From: Streptomyces thermodiastaticus
GTDB taxonomy: Bacteria > Actinomycetota > Actinomycetes > Streptomycetales > Streptomycetaceae
DNA: 64,000 bases
NCBI RefSeq assembly: GCF_014656135.1
Contig: NZ_BNBV01000023.1
Span: 1 to 64,000, forward strand
Reading direction: 5' to 3'
Part shown: piece after piece, positions 43,957 through 52,576 of the stretch
Numbering within the stretch: the stretch's first letter is position 1
Layout: each line of letters opens with the position of its first letter
Made by a program: the position numbers and the translations under genes
Notes under the pieces: generated by a model
Told to the model about the DNA's origin: nothing
Database searches by the model: none
Seen by the model: the letters and a program-made list of their open reading frames with translations, nothing else

Positions 43957-44044
43957 CCGGCCGCCTCACGGGTCCACTGCGGACCTGACGGTCCGCCGCC
44001 CGGCTCCGCTGCGGGCCTGACCGGCCGCCGCCGGGCCCCGGACC
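43949..44044 (+). repeat. 32-bp tandem repeat, three copies, across the VKOR stop
   Basis: Units start at 43949, 43981 and 44013, each beginning GGGCCTGACCGGCCGCC or GGACCTGACGGTCCGCC. The TGA of the VKOR gene (43954-43956) is in the first unit and the same bases recur in the others. Confidence 0.85.
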
Positions 44045-44064
44045 GTGCTGTCGGCGGTGTGCCA

Positions 44065-44070
44065 TAGGGT
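44065..44070 (+). promoter_or_regulatory. -10 element of a probable leaderless rarA
   Basis: TAGGGT ends 6 bases before GTG 44077 and there is no ribosome-binding site. Confidence 0.45.
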
Positions 44071-44076
44071 TTCAGC

Positions 44077-45432
44077 GTGGAGCCCGACCTGTTCACCGCC
44101 GCAGCAGAAGAACGCCAGGAGAAGGAGCCCTCCGCGAGCCCTCTGGCGGTGAGGATGCGCCCGCGCACCCTCGACGAGGTGGTGGGCCAGCAGCACCTGC
44201 TCAAGCCCGGCTCGCCGTTGCGCCGGCTGGTGGGCGAGGGCGCGGGCGGCCCCGCCGGCCCCTCCTCGGTGATCCTGTGGGGCCCGCCCGGCACCGGCAA
44301 GACCACCCTGGCGTACGTCGTCTCCAAGGCCACCAACAAGCGCTTCGTCGAACTGTCGGCGATCACCGCGGGCGTGAAGGAGGTCCGTACGGTCATCGAC
44401 GGCGCCCGCCGCGCCTCCGGCGGTTACGGGCAGGAGACCGTGCTCTTCCTCGACGAGATTCACCGCTTCAGCAAGGCCCAGCAGGACTCCCTGCTGCCCG
44501 CGGTGGAGAACCGCTGGGTCACCCTGATCGCCGCCACCACGGAGAACCCGTACTTCTCGGTCATCTCCCCGCTGCTGTCGCGCTCCCTGCTGCTCACCCT
44601 GGAGCCGCTCACCGACGAGGACATCCGGGGCCTGCTGCGCCGCGCCCTGACCGACGAACGCGGCCTGAAGTCCGCCGTCGCCCTCCCCGAGGACACCGAG
44701 AACCACCTGCTGCGCATCGCCGGCGGCGACGCCCGCCGCGCCCTGACCGCCCTGGAGGCCGCCGCGGGCGCCGCCCTGGACAAGGGCGAGAGCGAGATCA
44801 CCCTGACCACGCTGGAGGAGACGGTCGACCGCGCCGCGGTGAAGTACGACCGCGACGGCGACCAGCACTACGACGTGGCCAGCGCCCTGATCAAGTCCAT
44901 CCGCGGCTCCGACGTCGACGCCGCCCTGCACTACCTGGCCCGCATGATCGAGGCCGGCGAGGACCCGCGGTTCATCGCCCGCCGGCTGATGATCTCCGCC
45001 AGCGAGGACATCGGCCTCGCCGACCCCACCGCGCTGCCCCTCGTGGTGGCCGCCGCCCAGGCCGTCGCCATGATCGGCTTCCCCGAGGCAGCGCTCACCC
45101 TCAGCCACGCCACCATCGCCCTGGCCCTCGCCCCCAAGTCCAACTCGGCGACCACCGCCATCGGCGCCGCCCTGGAGGACGTGCGCAAGGGGCTCGCCGG
45201 GCCGGTCCCCGCCCACCTGCGCGACAGCCACTACCAGGGCGCAGCCAAGCTCGGCCACGGCAAGGGCTACGTCTACCCGCACGACCTGCCCGAGGGCATC
45301 GCCGCCCAGCAGTACGCCCCGGACGCGCTGAAGAACCGCGAGTACTACACCCCGACCCGGCACGGAGCCGAGGCGCGGTACGCGGACGCCGTGGAATGGA
45401 CCCGCAGACACCTGGGTCGAAAGCGGTCCTGA
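44077..45432 (+). CDS. rarA: Replication-associated recombination factor RarA (MgsA)
   Basis: 451 residues. Typical RarA/WRNIP1 order: MRPRTLDEVVGQQHLL, Walker A GPPGTGKTT, Walker B FLDEIHRF, sensor 1 AATTENPYFSV, arginine finger LLSRS, and the C-terminal tetramerisation region with SIRGSDVDAALHYLARMI and GYVYPHDLP. An AAA+ ATPase acting at stalled forks and on single-stranded DNA-binding protein. GTG 44077 is probably leaderless. Confidence 0.95.
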   Translation: MEPDLFTAAAEERQEKEPSASPLAVRMRPRTLDEVVGQQHLLKPGSPLRRLVGEGAGGPAGPSSVILWGPPGTGKTTLAYVVSKATNKRFVELSAITAGVKEVRTVIDGARRASGGYGQETVLFLDEIHRFSKAQQDSLLPAVENRWVTLIAATTENPYFSVISPLLSRSLLLTLEPLTDEDIRGLLRRALTDERGLKSAVALPEDTENHLLRIAGGDARRALTALEAAAGAALDKGESEITLTTLEETVDRAAVKYDRDGDQHYDVASALIKSIRGSDVDAALHYLARMIEAGEDPRFIARRLMISASEDIGLADPTALPLVVAAAQAVAMIGFPEAALTLSHATIALALAPKSNSATTAIGAALEDVRKGLAGPVPAHLRDSHYQGAAKLGHGKGYVYPHDLPEGIAAQQYAPDALKNREYYTPTRHGAEARYADAVEWTRRHLGRKRS

Positions 45433-45775
45433 GCACCCTGTAGACTTCGCACAAGCGCTGCGTCCCGTGTCCGGAACCCCGCAAGGGAAACCGGCACCAC
45501 CAGAGCGGGACATCCAGCCGGAACCCCATCGCCGCAGGGCAGCGGGGATCCAGGAGCGTCGCGCACCGTCGAACGGTGTCGCGGGCAGCCCACCACCACC
45601 CGGAGTGCCCGGAGCCGTCGGTGGGCCACTCGCGTGCTGCACGTTGTGCCCAGACCAGGGAGCGGCTGCCCCGCAGGTCCGCATGCGGACCCGCAGGGTT
45701 TCCCCGGCTGCGGATGCGACCTCCCCTAACCCTGGTGAAGCCGTATTCACACAGAAACACGAGGTGTTCGGTTCC
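45433..45775 (+). other. Long rpsD leader region
   Basis: A -10 hexamer TAGACT at 45441-45446, just after the rarA stop, would give a leader of about 320 nt before rpsD. Within it is a perfect 16-bp palindrome GGTCCGCATGCGGACC (45676-45691). Ribosomal protein S4 represses its own mRNA in other bacteria, so a regulatory leader is plausible but not shown. No gene is supported in this stretch. Confidence 0.5.
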
Positions 45776-46390
45776 ATGGCGAACCAGTCCCGCCCCAAGG
45801 TCAAGAAGTCGCGTGCCCTCGGCATCGCGCTGACCCCGAAGGCCGTCAAGTACTTCGAGGCCCGCCCCTACCCGCCGGGCGAGCACGGCCGCGGCCGCAA
45901 GCAGAACTCGGACTACAAGGTCCGTCTGCTGGAGAAGCAGCGTCTGCGCGCGCAGTACGACATCTCCGAGCGCCAGCTGGTGCGCGCCTACGAGCGTGCG
46001 GCCAAGGTCCAGGGCAAGACCGGTGAGGCCCTGATCGTGGAGCTGGAGAAGCGCCTCGACGCGCTGGTCCTGCGTTCGGGCATCGCCCGCACGATCTACC
46101 AGGCCCGCCAGATGGTCGTCCACGGCCACATCCAGGTCAACGGCCAGAAGGTCGACAAGCCGTCCTTCCGTGTCCGCCCCGACGACGTCGTCCAGGTGCG
46201 CGAGCGCTCCCAGAACAAGACGCTCTTCCAGATCGCCCGTGAGGGTGGCTTCGCTCCCGACGGCGAGACCCCCCGCTACCTGCAGGTGAACCTCAAGGCC
46301 CTGGCGTTCCGCCTGGACCGCGAGCCGAACCGCAAGGAGATCCCGGTCGTCTGCGACGAGCAGCTCGTCGTCGAGTACTACGCCCGCTGA
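45776..46390 (+). CDS. rpsD: 30S ribosomal protein S4
   Basis: 204 residues. MANQSRPKVKKSRALGIALT start, then the S4 RNA-binding domain with LEKRLDALVLRSGIARTIYQ and QMVVHGHIQVNGQKVDKPSF. No cysteine zinc knuckle is seen at the N-terminus, so this is a C-minus form. It binds 16S rRNA early in 30S assembly. The gene is alone, outside the alpha operon, as in other streptomycetes. Confidence 0.97.
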   Translation: MANQSRPKVKKSRALGIALTPKAVKYFEARPYPPGEHGRGRKQNSDYKVRLLEKQRLRAQYDISERQLVRAYERAAKVQGKTGEALIVELEKRLDALVLRSGIARTIYQARQMVVHGHIQVNGQKVDKPSFRVRPDDVVQVRERSQNKTLFQIAREGGFAPDGETPRYLQVNLKALAFRLDREPNRKEIPVVCDEQLVVEYYAR

Positions 46391-46431
46391 CCCCGCGTCG
46401 GCAGGCAGCGACCGCCTCGGCCCGTCGTCCC

Positions 46432-46450
46432 CCCGCCCCTCGTGGGCGGG
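46432..46450 (+). terminator. First hairpin after rpsD
   Basis: CCCGCCC (46432-46438) pairs with GGGCGGG (46444-46450) around a 5-base loop. Confidence 0.5.
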
Positions 46451-46473
46451 CGGGGCGGCGGGCTCGCGCGCAT

Positions 46474-46509
46474 CCGTCCCCGGGCGCCGCGGCCGGTGCC
46501 CGGGGACGG
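46474..46509 (+). terminator. Second hairpin after rpsD
   Basis: Perfect 12-bp arms CCGTCCCCGGGC (46474-46485) and GCCCGGGGACGG (46498-46509) with a 12-base loop. Confidence 0.7.
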
Positions 46510-46708
46510 GCACGGGTGCCGTGTCGGGCCGTGCGCGGTGCGTACGAACACCCGGCGGCCCTGCCGGCCCGTATTCCGGTACGGAGCGCGGTCCGCGGCG
46601 CGATAGGCTCGGAGCACGACTTTCTCGATGGTCCCGGTGTCTCGCGGCGCGCCCTGCGGCGCCCGGCGCACATCGGTCCAGGCACGTATCAGGGAGCGGG
46701 TGCGCACA

Positions 46709-47149
46709 GTGTCCGGTGGTGAGGTGGCCGGGATCCTGGTGGCCGTGTTCTGGGCGATCCTGGTCTCCTTCCTCGCGGTCGCACTGGCGAGGCTGGCCCA
46801 GACGCTCAAGGCGACCACCAAGCTCGTGGCGGACGTGACCGAGCAGGCCGTCCCGCTGCTGGCCGACGCCTCCCAGGCGGTGCGCTCGGCGCAGGCCCAG
46901 CTCGACCGCGTCGACGCGATCGCCTCGGACGTGCAGGAGGTCACCGCCAACGCCTCCGCGCTGTCCACCACCGTCGCCTCCACCTTCGGCGGTCCCCTCG
47001 TCAAGGTGGCCGCCTTCGGCTACGGCGTGCGCCGCGCGCTGAACGGCCGCAAGGAGGACGTGCCCGCCCGTGCCCCGAGGCGTACCGTGATCGTGGGCCG
47101 CACCGTCCCGGCCGCCCGGCGTGGGAAGCGGAACAACCGGGAGAGGTAA
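46709..47149 (+). CDS. DUF948 membrane protein
   Basis: 146 residues. One N-terminal helix (GILVAVFWAILVSFLAVALARL) followed by a long amphipathic helix rich in Ala, Gln and Val (TKLVADVTEQAVPLLADASQ), then GGPLVKVAAFGYGVRRAL and a basic tail. This is the DUF948 pattern, related to proteins with general-stress or envelope roles, function unknown. GTG 46709 matches the conserved start SGGEVAGILVAV. GTG 46700 is closer to a GGGAG and remains possible. Confidence 0.88.
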   Translation: MSGGEVAGILVAVFWAILVSFLAVALARLAQTLKATTKLVADVTEQAVPLLADASQAVRSAQAQLDRVDAIASDVQEVTANASALSTTVASTFGGPLVKVAAFGYGVRRALNGRKEDVPARAPRRTVIVGRTVPAARRGKRNNRER

Positions 47150-47158
47150 GGACTAGCG

Positions 47159-47527
47159 ATGTTCCGCCGTACGTTCTGGTTCACCACCGGTGTCGCGGCC
47201 GGTGTGTGGGCCACCACCAAGATCAACCGGAAGCTGAAGCAGCTGACCCCCGACAGCGTCGCCGCCACCGCGGCGAACAAGGCGCTGGAGACCGGCCAGC
47301 GGCTCAGGGACCGGGCGGTGGAGTTCGCGCTCGACGTCCGCGACAACATGGCCCGGCGGGAGGCGGAACTCGGCGAGGCACTCGGTATCGGCGCCGACGC
47401 CGGCTCCGCACTCCCCGCGCCGCGGCGGTACGCCGCCATCGAGAACCGCGCCACCCCGCTGTACGCCGAGAAGCAGGTGCAGCGGACCTACCCGTACAAC
47501 TCGTACAACCGGAATGAGGACCACTGA
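47159..47527 (+). CDS. Small conserved protein (DUF6167-like)
   Basis: 122 residues. A weakly hydrophobic N-terminus (FRRTFWFTTGVAAGVWATTKINRKLK), a helical middle and a Tyr/Asn-rich end YNSYNRNEDH. I recognise it, from memory, as a Streptomyces-conserved family next to alaS. No motif points to a function. It follows the DUF948 gene by 9 bases and its stop overlaps the alaS start (TGATG). Confidence 0.8.
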   Translation: MFRRTFWFTTGVAAGVWATTKINRKLKQLTPDSVAATAANKALETGQRLRDRAVEFALDVRDNMARREAELGEALGIGADAGSALPAPRRYAAIENRATPLYAEKQVQRTYPYNSYNRNEDH

Positions 47528-50199
47528 TGGAGTCGGCTGAGATCCGCCGTCGCTGGCTGAGCTTCTTCGAGGAGCGCGGGCACACCGTCGTCCCTTCGGC
47601 GTCGCTCATCGCGGACGACCCGACTCTGCTCCTCGTCCCGGCCGGCATGGTGCCCTTCAAGCCCTACTTCCTGGGCGAGGTCAAGCCGCCGTTCCCGCGC
47701 GCCACCAGCGTGCAGAAGTGCGTGCGCACGCCCGACATCGACGAGGTCGGCAAGACCACGCGGCACGGCACGTTCTTCCAGATGTGCGGCAATTTCTCCT
47801 TCGGCGACTACTTCAAGGAAGGCGCCATCGAGCTCGCCTGGGAGCTGCTGACCACCCCCCAGGACAAGGGCGGGTACGGCCTGGAGCCGGAGAAGCTGTG
47901 GATCACCGTCTACGAGGACGACGACGAGGCCGAGCAGATCTGGCGTGACGTCGTCGGCGTGCCCGCCGAGCGCATCCAGCGCCTGGGCAAGAAGGACAAC
48001 TTCTGGTCCATGGGCGTGCCCGGCCCGTGCGGCCCCTGCTCCGAGATCAACTACGACCGCGGCCCGGAGTTCGGCCCCGAGGGCGGCCCCGCCGTCAACG
48101 ACGAGCGGTACGTGGAGATCTGGAACCTCGTCTTCATGCAGTACGAGCGGGGCGAGGGCACCGGCAAGGACGACTTCGAGATCCTCGGCGACCTGCCGAG
48201 CAAGAACATCGACACCGGCCTCGGCCTGGAACGGCTCGCCATGATTCTGCAGGGCGTGCAGAACATGTACGAGATCGACACCTCCATGGCCGTCATCAAG
48301 AAGGCCACCGAGCTGACCGGCGTGGCCTACGGCGACGCCCACGACTCGGACGTGTCCCTGCGCGTCGTCACCGACCACATGCGCACGGCCACGATGCTCA
48401 TCGGCGACGGCGTCACCCCCGGCAACGAGGGCCGCGGCTACGTGCTGCGCCGCATCATGCGCCGCGCCATCCGCAACATGCGCCTGCTGGGCGCCACCGG
48501 CCCGGTCGTCAAGGACCTCCTCGACACCGTGATCGGCATCATGGGCCGGCAGTACCCGGAGCTGATCACCGACCGCGAGCGCATCGAGAAGGTCGCCCTC
48601 GCCGAGGAGGCCGCCTTCCTGAAGACGCTGAAGGCCGGCACCACCATCCTCGACAACGCCGTCACCGAGACCAAGCAGGCCGGCGGCACGGTCCTGTCCG
48701 GTGAGAAGGCCTTCCTGCTCCACGACACCTGGGGCTTCCCGATCGACCTCACCCTGGAGATGGCCGCCGAGCAGGGCCTGAGCGTGGACGAGGAGGGCTT
48801 CCGCCGCCTGATGCGCGAGCAGCGGGAGCGCGCCAAGGCCGACGCCCAGGCCAAGAAGACCGGCCACGCCGACCTCGGCGCCTACCGGGAGATCGCCGAC
48901 ACCTCCGGCGAGACCGACTTCATCGGCTACACCGACACCGAGGGCGAGTCCACCATCGTCGGCCTGCTGGTCGACGGCGTGTCCTCCCCGGCCGCCACCG
49001 AGGGCGACGAGGTCGAGGTCGTCCTGGACCGCACCCCGTTCTACGCCGAGGGCGGCGGCCAGATCGGCGACACCGGCCGCATCACGGTGGACTCCGGTGC
49101 CGTCATCGAGGTCCGCGACTGCCAGAAGCCGGTCCCGGGCGTCTACGTCCACAAGGGCGTGGTGCAGGTCGGCGAGGTGACCGTCGGCGCCAAGGCCCAC
49201 GCCCGGATCGACGTGCGCCGCCGCAAGGCCATCGCCCGCGCCCACTCGGCCACGCACCTGACCCACCAGGCCCTGCGCGACGCGCTCGGCCCGACGGCCG
49301 CCCAGGCCGGCTCGGAGAACCAGCCCGGCCGCTTCCGCTTCGACTTCGGCTCCCCCTCCGCCGTGCCGCAGTCGGTGATGACCGACGTGGAGCAGAAGAT
49401 CAACGAGGTGCTCGCCCGCGACCTCGACGTCACCGCCGAGATCATGGGCCTGGAGGAGGCCAAGAAGCAGGGCGCCATCGCCGAGTTCGGCGAGAAGTAC
49501 GGCGAGCGGGTCCGCGTGGTCACCATCGGCGACTTCTCCAAGGAGCTGTGCGGCGGCACCCACGTGCACAACACCGCCCAGCTGGGTCTGGTGAAGCTGC
49601 TCGGCGAGTCCTCCATCGGCTCCGGTGTGCGCCGTATCGAGGCCCTGGTCGGCGTGGACGCCTACCAGTTCCTCGCCCGCGAGCACACGGTCGTCAACCA
49701 GCTCACCGAGTTGCTCAAGGGCCGCCCGGAGGAGCTGCCGGAGAAGATCTCCGCGATGCTCGGCAAGCTGAAGGACGCCGAGAAGGAGATCGAGAAGTTC
49801 CGCGCCGAGAAGGTGCTGCAGGCCGCCGCCGGCCTCGCCGAGTCCGCCAAGGACGTCCGCGGCGTCGCCCTGGTCACCGGCCGGGTCCCGGACGGCACGA
49901 CCGCCGACGACCTGCGCAAGCTGGTCCTCGACGTGCGGGGCCGCATCCAGGGCGGGCGGGCCGCCGTCGTGGCCCTGTTCACCGTGAACAACGGCAAGCC
50001 GCTCACGGTCGTCGCCACCAACGAGGCCGCCCGCGACCGCGGCCTGAAGGCCGGCGACCTGGTCCGCACCGCCGCCAAGACGCTCGGCGGCGGCGGTGGC
50101 GGCAAGCCGGACGTCGCTCAGGGCGGCGGCCAGAACCCTCAGGCCGTCGGCGAGGCCGTGGACGCCGTGGAGCGTCTCGTGGCGGAAACGGCCAAGTGA
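47527..50199 (+). CDS. alaS: Alanyl-tRNA synthetase
   Basis: 890 residues, full length. The class II catalytic core (IRRRWLSFFEERGH, motif 2 region RHGTFFQMCGNFSFGDYFKEG) is followed by the helical tRNA-binding part, the editing domain with HSATHLTHQAL and CGGTHVHNT, and the C-Ala domain ending in a Gly-rich GGGGGGKPDVAQGGGQNP stretch. It charges tRNA-Ala and removes mis-charged serine or glycine. Coupled to the genes on both sides by one-base overlaps. Confidence 0.98.
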   Translation: MESAEIRRRWLSFFEERGHTVVPSASLIADDPTLLLVPAGMVPFKPYFLGEVKPPFPRATSVQKCVRTPDIDEVGKTTRHGTFFQMCGNFSFGDYFKEGAIELAWELLTTPQDKGGYGLEPEKLWITVYEDDDEAEQIWRDVVGVPAERIQRLGKKDNFWSMGVPGPCGPCSEINYDRGPEFGPEGGPAVNDERYVEIWNLVFMQYERGEGTGKDDFEILGDLPSKNIDTGLGLERLAMILQGVQNMYEIDTSMAVIKKATELTGVAYGDAHDSDVSLRVVTDHMRTATMLIGDGVTPGNEGRGYVLRRIMRRAIRNMRLLGATGPVVKDLLDTVIGIMGRQYPELITDRERIEKVALAEEAAFLKTLKAGTTILDNAVTETKQAGGTVLSGEKAFLLHDTWGFPIDLTLEMAAEQGLSVDEEGFRRLMREQRERAKADAQAKKTGHADLGAYREIADTSGETDFIGYTDTEGESTIVGLLVDGVSSPAATEGDEVEVVLDRTPFYAEGGGQIGDTGRITVDSGAVIEVRDCQKPVPGVYVHKGVVQVGEVTVGAKAHARIDVRRRKAIARAHSATHLTHQALRDALGPTAAQAGSENQPGRFRFDFGSPSAVPQSVMTDVEQKINEVLARDLDVTAEIMGLEEAKKQGAIAEFGEKYGERVRVVTIGDFSKELCGGTHVHNTAQLGLVKLLGESSIGSGVRRIEALVGVDAYQFLAREHTVVNQLTELLKGRPEELPEKISAMLGKLKDAEKEIEKFRAEKVLQAAAGLAESAKDVRGVALVTGRVPDGTTADDLRKLVLDVRGRIQGGRAAVVALFTVNNGKPLTVVATNEAARDRGLKAGDLVRTAAKTLGGGGGGKPDVAQGGGQNPQAVGEAVDAVERLVAETAK

Positions 50200-50663
50200 T
50201 GCGCAGGGGCCGACGGCTCGCGATCGACGTCGGGGACGCCCGGATCGGGGTCGCCTCGTGCGACCCCGACGGGATCCTCGCCACCCCTGTGGAGACGGTG
50301 CCCGGCCGGGACGTCCCGGCCGCGCACCGCCGGCTGACACAGCTCGTGGAGGAGTACGAGCCCATCGAGGTCGTCGTCGGCCTGCCCCGCTCCCTCAAGG
50401 GGGGCGAGGGCCCGGCGGCCGCCAAGGCCCGGGCCTTCGCCGGCGAGCTGGCCAAGAACATCGCACCCGTTCCGGTGCGTCTGGTCGACGAGCGGATGAC
50501 CACGGTCAGCGCCAGTCAGGGACTGCGTGCCTCCGGGGTGAACGCCAGGAAGGGACGCTCCGTGATCGACCAGGCCGCGGCCGTCGTCATCCTGCAACAG
50601 GCCCTGGAATCCGAACGGGTGTCAGGCAGCGCACCCGGCGAGGGCGTCGAAGTGGCCCCGTGA
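50199..50663 (+). CDS. YqgF/RuvX-type putative nuclease
   Basis: 154 residues, RNase H-like fold. RRGRRLAIDVGDARIGVASC contains the first acidic residue, PIEVVVGLPRSLKGGEGP the middle motif, and VDERMTTVSA and IDQAAAVVILQ the later acidic residues. Proteins of this family process 16S rRNA ends or resolve junctions. It overlaps alaS by one base, as in many bacteria. Confidence 0.93.
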   Translation: MRRGRRLAIDVGDARIGVASCDPDGILATPVETVPGRDVPAAHRRLTQLVEEYEPIEVVVGLPRSLKGGEGPAAAKARAFAGELAKNIAPVPVRLVDERMTTVSASQGLRASGVNARKGRSVIDQAAAVVILQQALESERVSGSAPGEGVEVAP

Positions 50664-50785
50664 TCGCGATACGGTAACGTTCCGCGCGATGCGCCGGTGT
50701 TCGAACAGCGGGCGCACAGCAAGAGGCGGATCGGCAGCCGCACGAGGGGGCCATCTGAGTGCCGCCTCGCGGCTCTAGGGGATCG

Positions 50786-52576
50786 ATGACTGAGTATGGC
50801 CGGGGCCCAGGCTCCGAACCGTGGCATCCGGAGGACCCGTTGTACGGGGACGTCGGGTGGAGGGGGCAGCAGGGGTACCCCGACCCGCAGTCCCCCTACG
50901 AGGGCCACCCGCAGCAGCCGCACCCGTCGCAGTACGGCGACTGGAGCCAGGCCCCGCAGCCCGGATACGACGGGCAGCACCCGCAGCACTACGACCCTCT
51001 GGGCGGCCACCCGCAGGCACCGTACGGCGGACACGAGGCACAGCAGTCCGGCTCGTACGACCCGCAGTACCCCTCCCACCAGGGCGGTCCGGAGCACCAG
51101 GGCTACCCGCAGCAAGCCTGTGAGCCGTACCGGCAGGACGGCTGGGACGGCACCGGCACGCACCAGCAGGTGCCGTACCCCGACCCGCTCGACCCGTACG
51201 GCCAGCAGCACGCGGCGGCCTCGGCCCAGGCGCAGCCCGACCCGTACGGCGAGGCCGCCGAGGGGTACCCGCCGCCGCAGCCGCCGAACCGCAGAGGGGA
51301 GGGGCCCGACGGCGACGCGGACCCCGGCGCCGGGTCCGGCTCCGACGAGCAGGACCACGCCTTCTGGTCGTCCGCCGAGGAGGAGACCGAAAAGGACGAC
51401 AGCGACGGGAAGAGGACCCCGGACGCCGGCGACCCGGCCGGACGGCCCAGCCGGAGCGAGCGCCGGGCACGCGGCGGCAGGAGCAACGGGGGCCGCAAGC
51501 GCCGCAACGGCATGGCCTGCCTCGTCGTGGCCGTGGTGCTTGGCGGCGGCGCGGCCGGTGTGGTCTGGTACGGCTACCACTTCTACCAGAACCGGTTCGC
51601 CCCGGCCCCGGACTACGAGGGCGACGGCATCGCCGAGACGGTCACCGTGGAGATCCCCGAAGGGGCCGGCGGCTACGACATCGGGCGTGCCCTGAAGAAG
51701 GCGGGCGTGGTCAAGAGCGTCGACGCGTTCGTGGCCGCCCAGTCACGCAACCCGAAGGGCAAGCAGATCCAGGCCGGTGCCTATCTGCTGAACAAGCAGA
51801 TGTCCGCCGCCAGCGCGGTGGCGCTCATGCTCGACCCCCGCAGCCAGAGCAACGTCCTGGTCAAACCGGGCGAGCGCAACGCCCAGGTGTACGAGGCGAT
51901 CGACAAACGGCTCGGCCTCGCCGCCGGCACCACGAAGAAGGTCGCCGCCGAGGAGTACAAGAACCTCGGCCTGCCCAGCTGGGCGAACTCGAACCCGGAC
52001 ATCATGGACCCGCTGGAGGGCTTCCTTTACCCGGGCACCTATCCCGCGGCCAAGGGCATGAAGCCCGAGGCGGTGCTGCGGAAGATGGTCGAACAGGCGG
52101 GGAAGGCGTACAACCGCTACGACCTGGACGCGAAGGCGGAGGACTTCGGCCTGTCCAGCCCCCTGGAGCTGGTGACGGTCGCCAGCCTCGTCCAGGCCGA
52201 GGGCAAGACCCACGACGACTTCCGCATGATGGCCGAGGTCGTCTACAACCGCCTCAAGCCGACCAACACCGAGACCAACCGGAAGCTGCAGTTCGACTCG
52301 ACCTTCAACTATCTGAAGGGCGAGAGCAACATCCACATCAGCGAAAAAGAGATCAACAGCAACACCAACCCCTACAACACCTACACCCACGCGGGCCTGC
52401 CGCCCGGGCCGATCGGCAACCCCGGCGAGGACGCCCTGAAGGCAGCCCTGAATCCGACCCACGACGGCTGGATCTACTTCGTGGCGACCGACGGTGTGGA
52501 CAAGACCGAGTTCGCCAAGACCTACTCCGAATTCCTGAAGCTCAAGGACAAGTTCGATGCCAGCTCGGGCACCTGA
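50786..52576 (+). CDS. mltG: Endolytic murein transglycosylase MltG
   Basis: 596 residues. A disordered cytoplasmic part of about 240 residues rich in Gln, Pro, Tyr, Gly and His precedes one membrane helix (243-263). A LysM-like YceG_N segment follows, then the YceG catalytic domain. The catalytic glutamate is E472 in ASLVQAEGKT, and NTYTHAGLPPGPIGNPG is the family signature. It cuts nascent glycan strands at the membrane. The long head is a large addition compared with E. coli MltG. Overlaps aroE by 20 bases. Confidence 0.94.
   Translation: MTEYGRGPGSEPWHPEDPLYGDVGWRGQQGYPDPQSPYEGHPQQPHPSQYGDWSQAPQPGYDGQHPQHYDPLGGHPQAPYGGHEAQQSGSYDPQYPSHQGGPEHQGYPQQACEPYRQDGWDGTGTHQQVPYPDPLDPYGQQHAAASAQAQPDPYGEAAEGYPPPQPPNRRGEGPDGDADPGAGSGSDEQDHAFWSSAEEETEKDDSDGKRTPDAGDPAGRPSRSERRARGGRSNGGRKRRNGMACLVVAVVLGGGAAGVVWYGYHFYQNRFAPAPDYEGDGIAETVTVEIPEGAGGYDIGRALKKAGVVKSVDAFVAAQSRNPKGKQIQAGAYLLNKQMSAASAVALMLDPRSQSNVLVKPGERNAQVYEAIDKRLGLAAGTTKKVAAEEYKNLGLPSWANSNPDIMDPLEGFLYPGTYPAAKGMKPEAVLRKMVEQAGKAYNRYDLDAKAEDFGLSSPLELVTVASLVQAEGKTHDDFRMMAEVVYNRLKPTNTETNRKLQFDSTFNYLKGESNIHISEKEINSNTNPYNTYTHAGLPPGPIGNPGEDALKAALNPTHDGWIYFVATDGVDKTEFAKTYSEFLKLKDKFDASSGT

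Larger units (their letters stand above)
46391..46708. other. Spacer after rpsD with two hairpins
   Basis: 318 bases without a gene. Hairpins at 46432-46450 and 46474-46509 probably terminate rpsD. TAGGCT at 46604-46609 is a possible -10 for the next operon. Confidence 0.5.
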
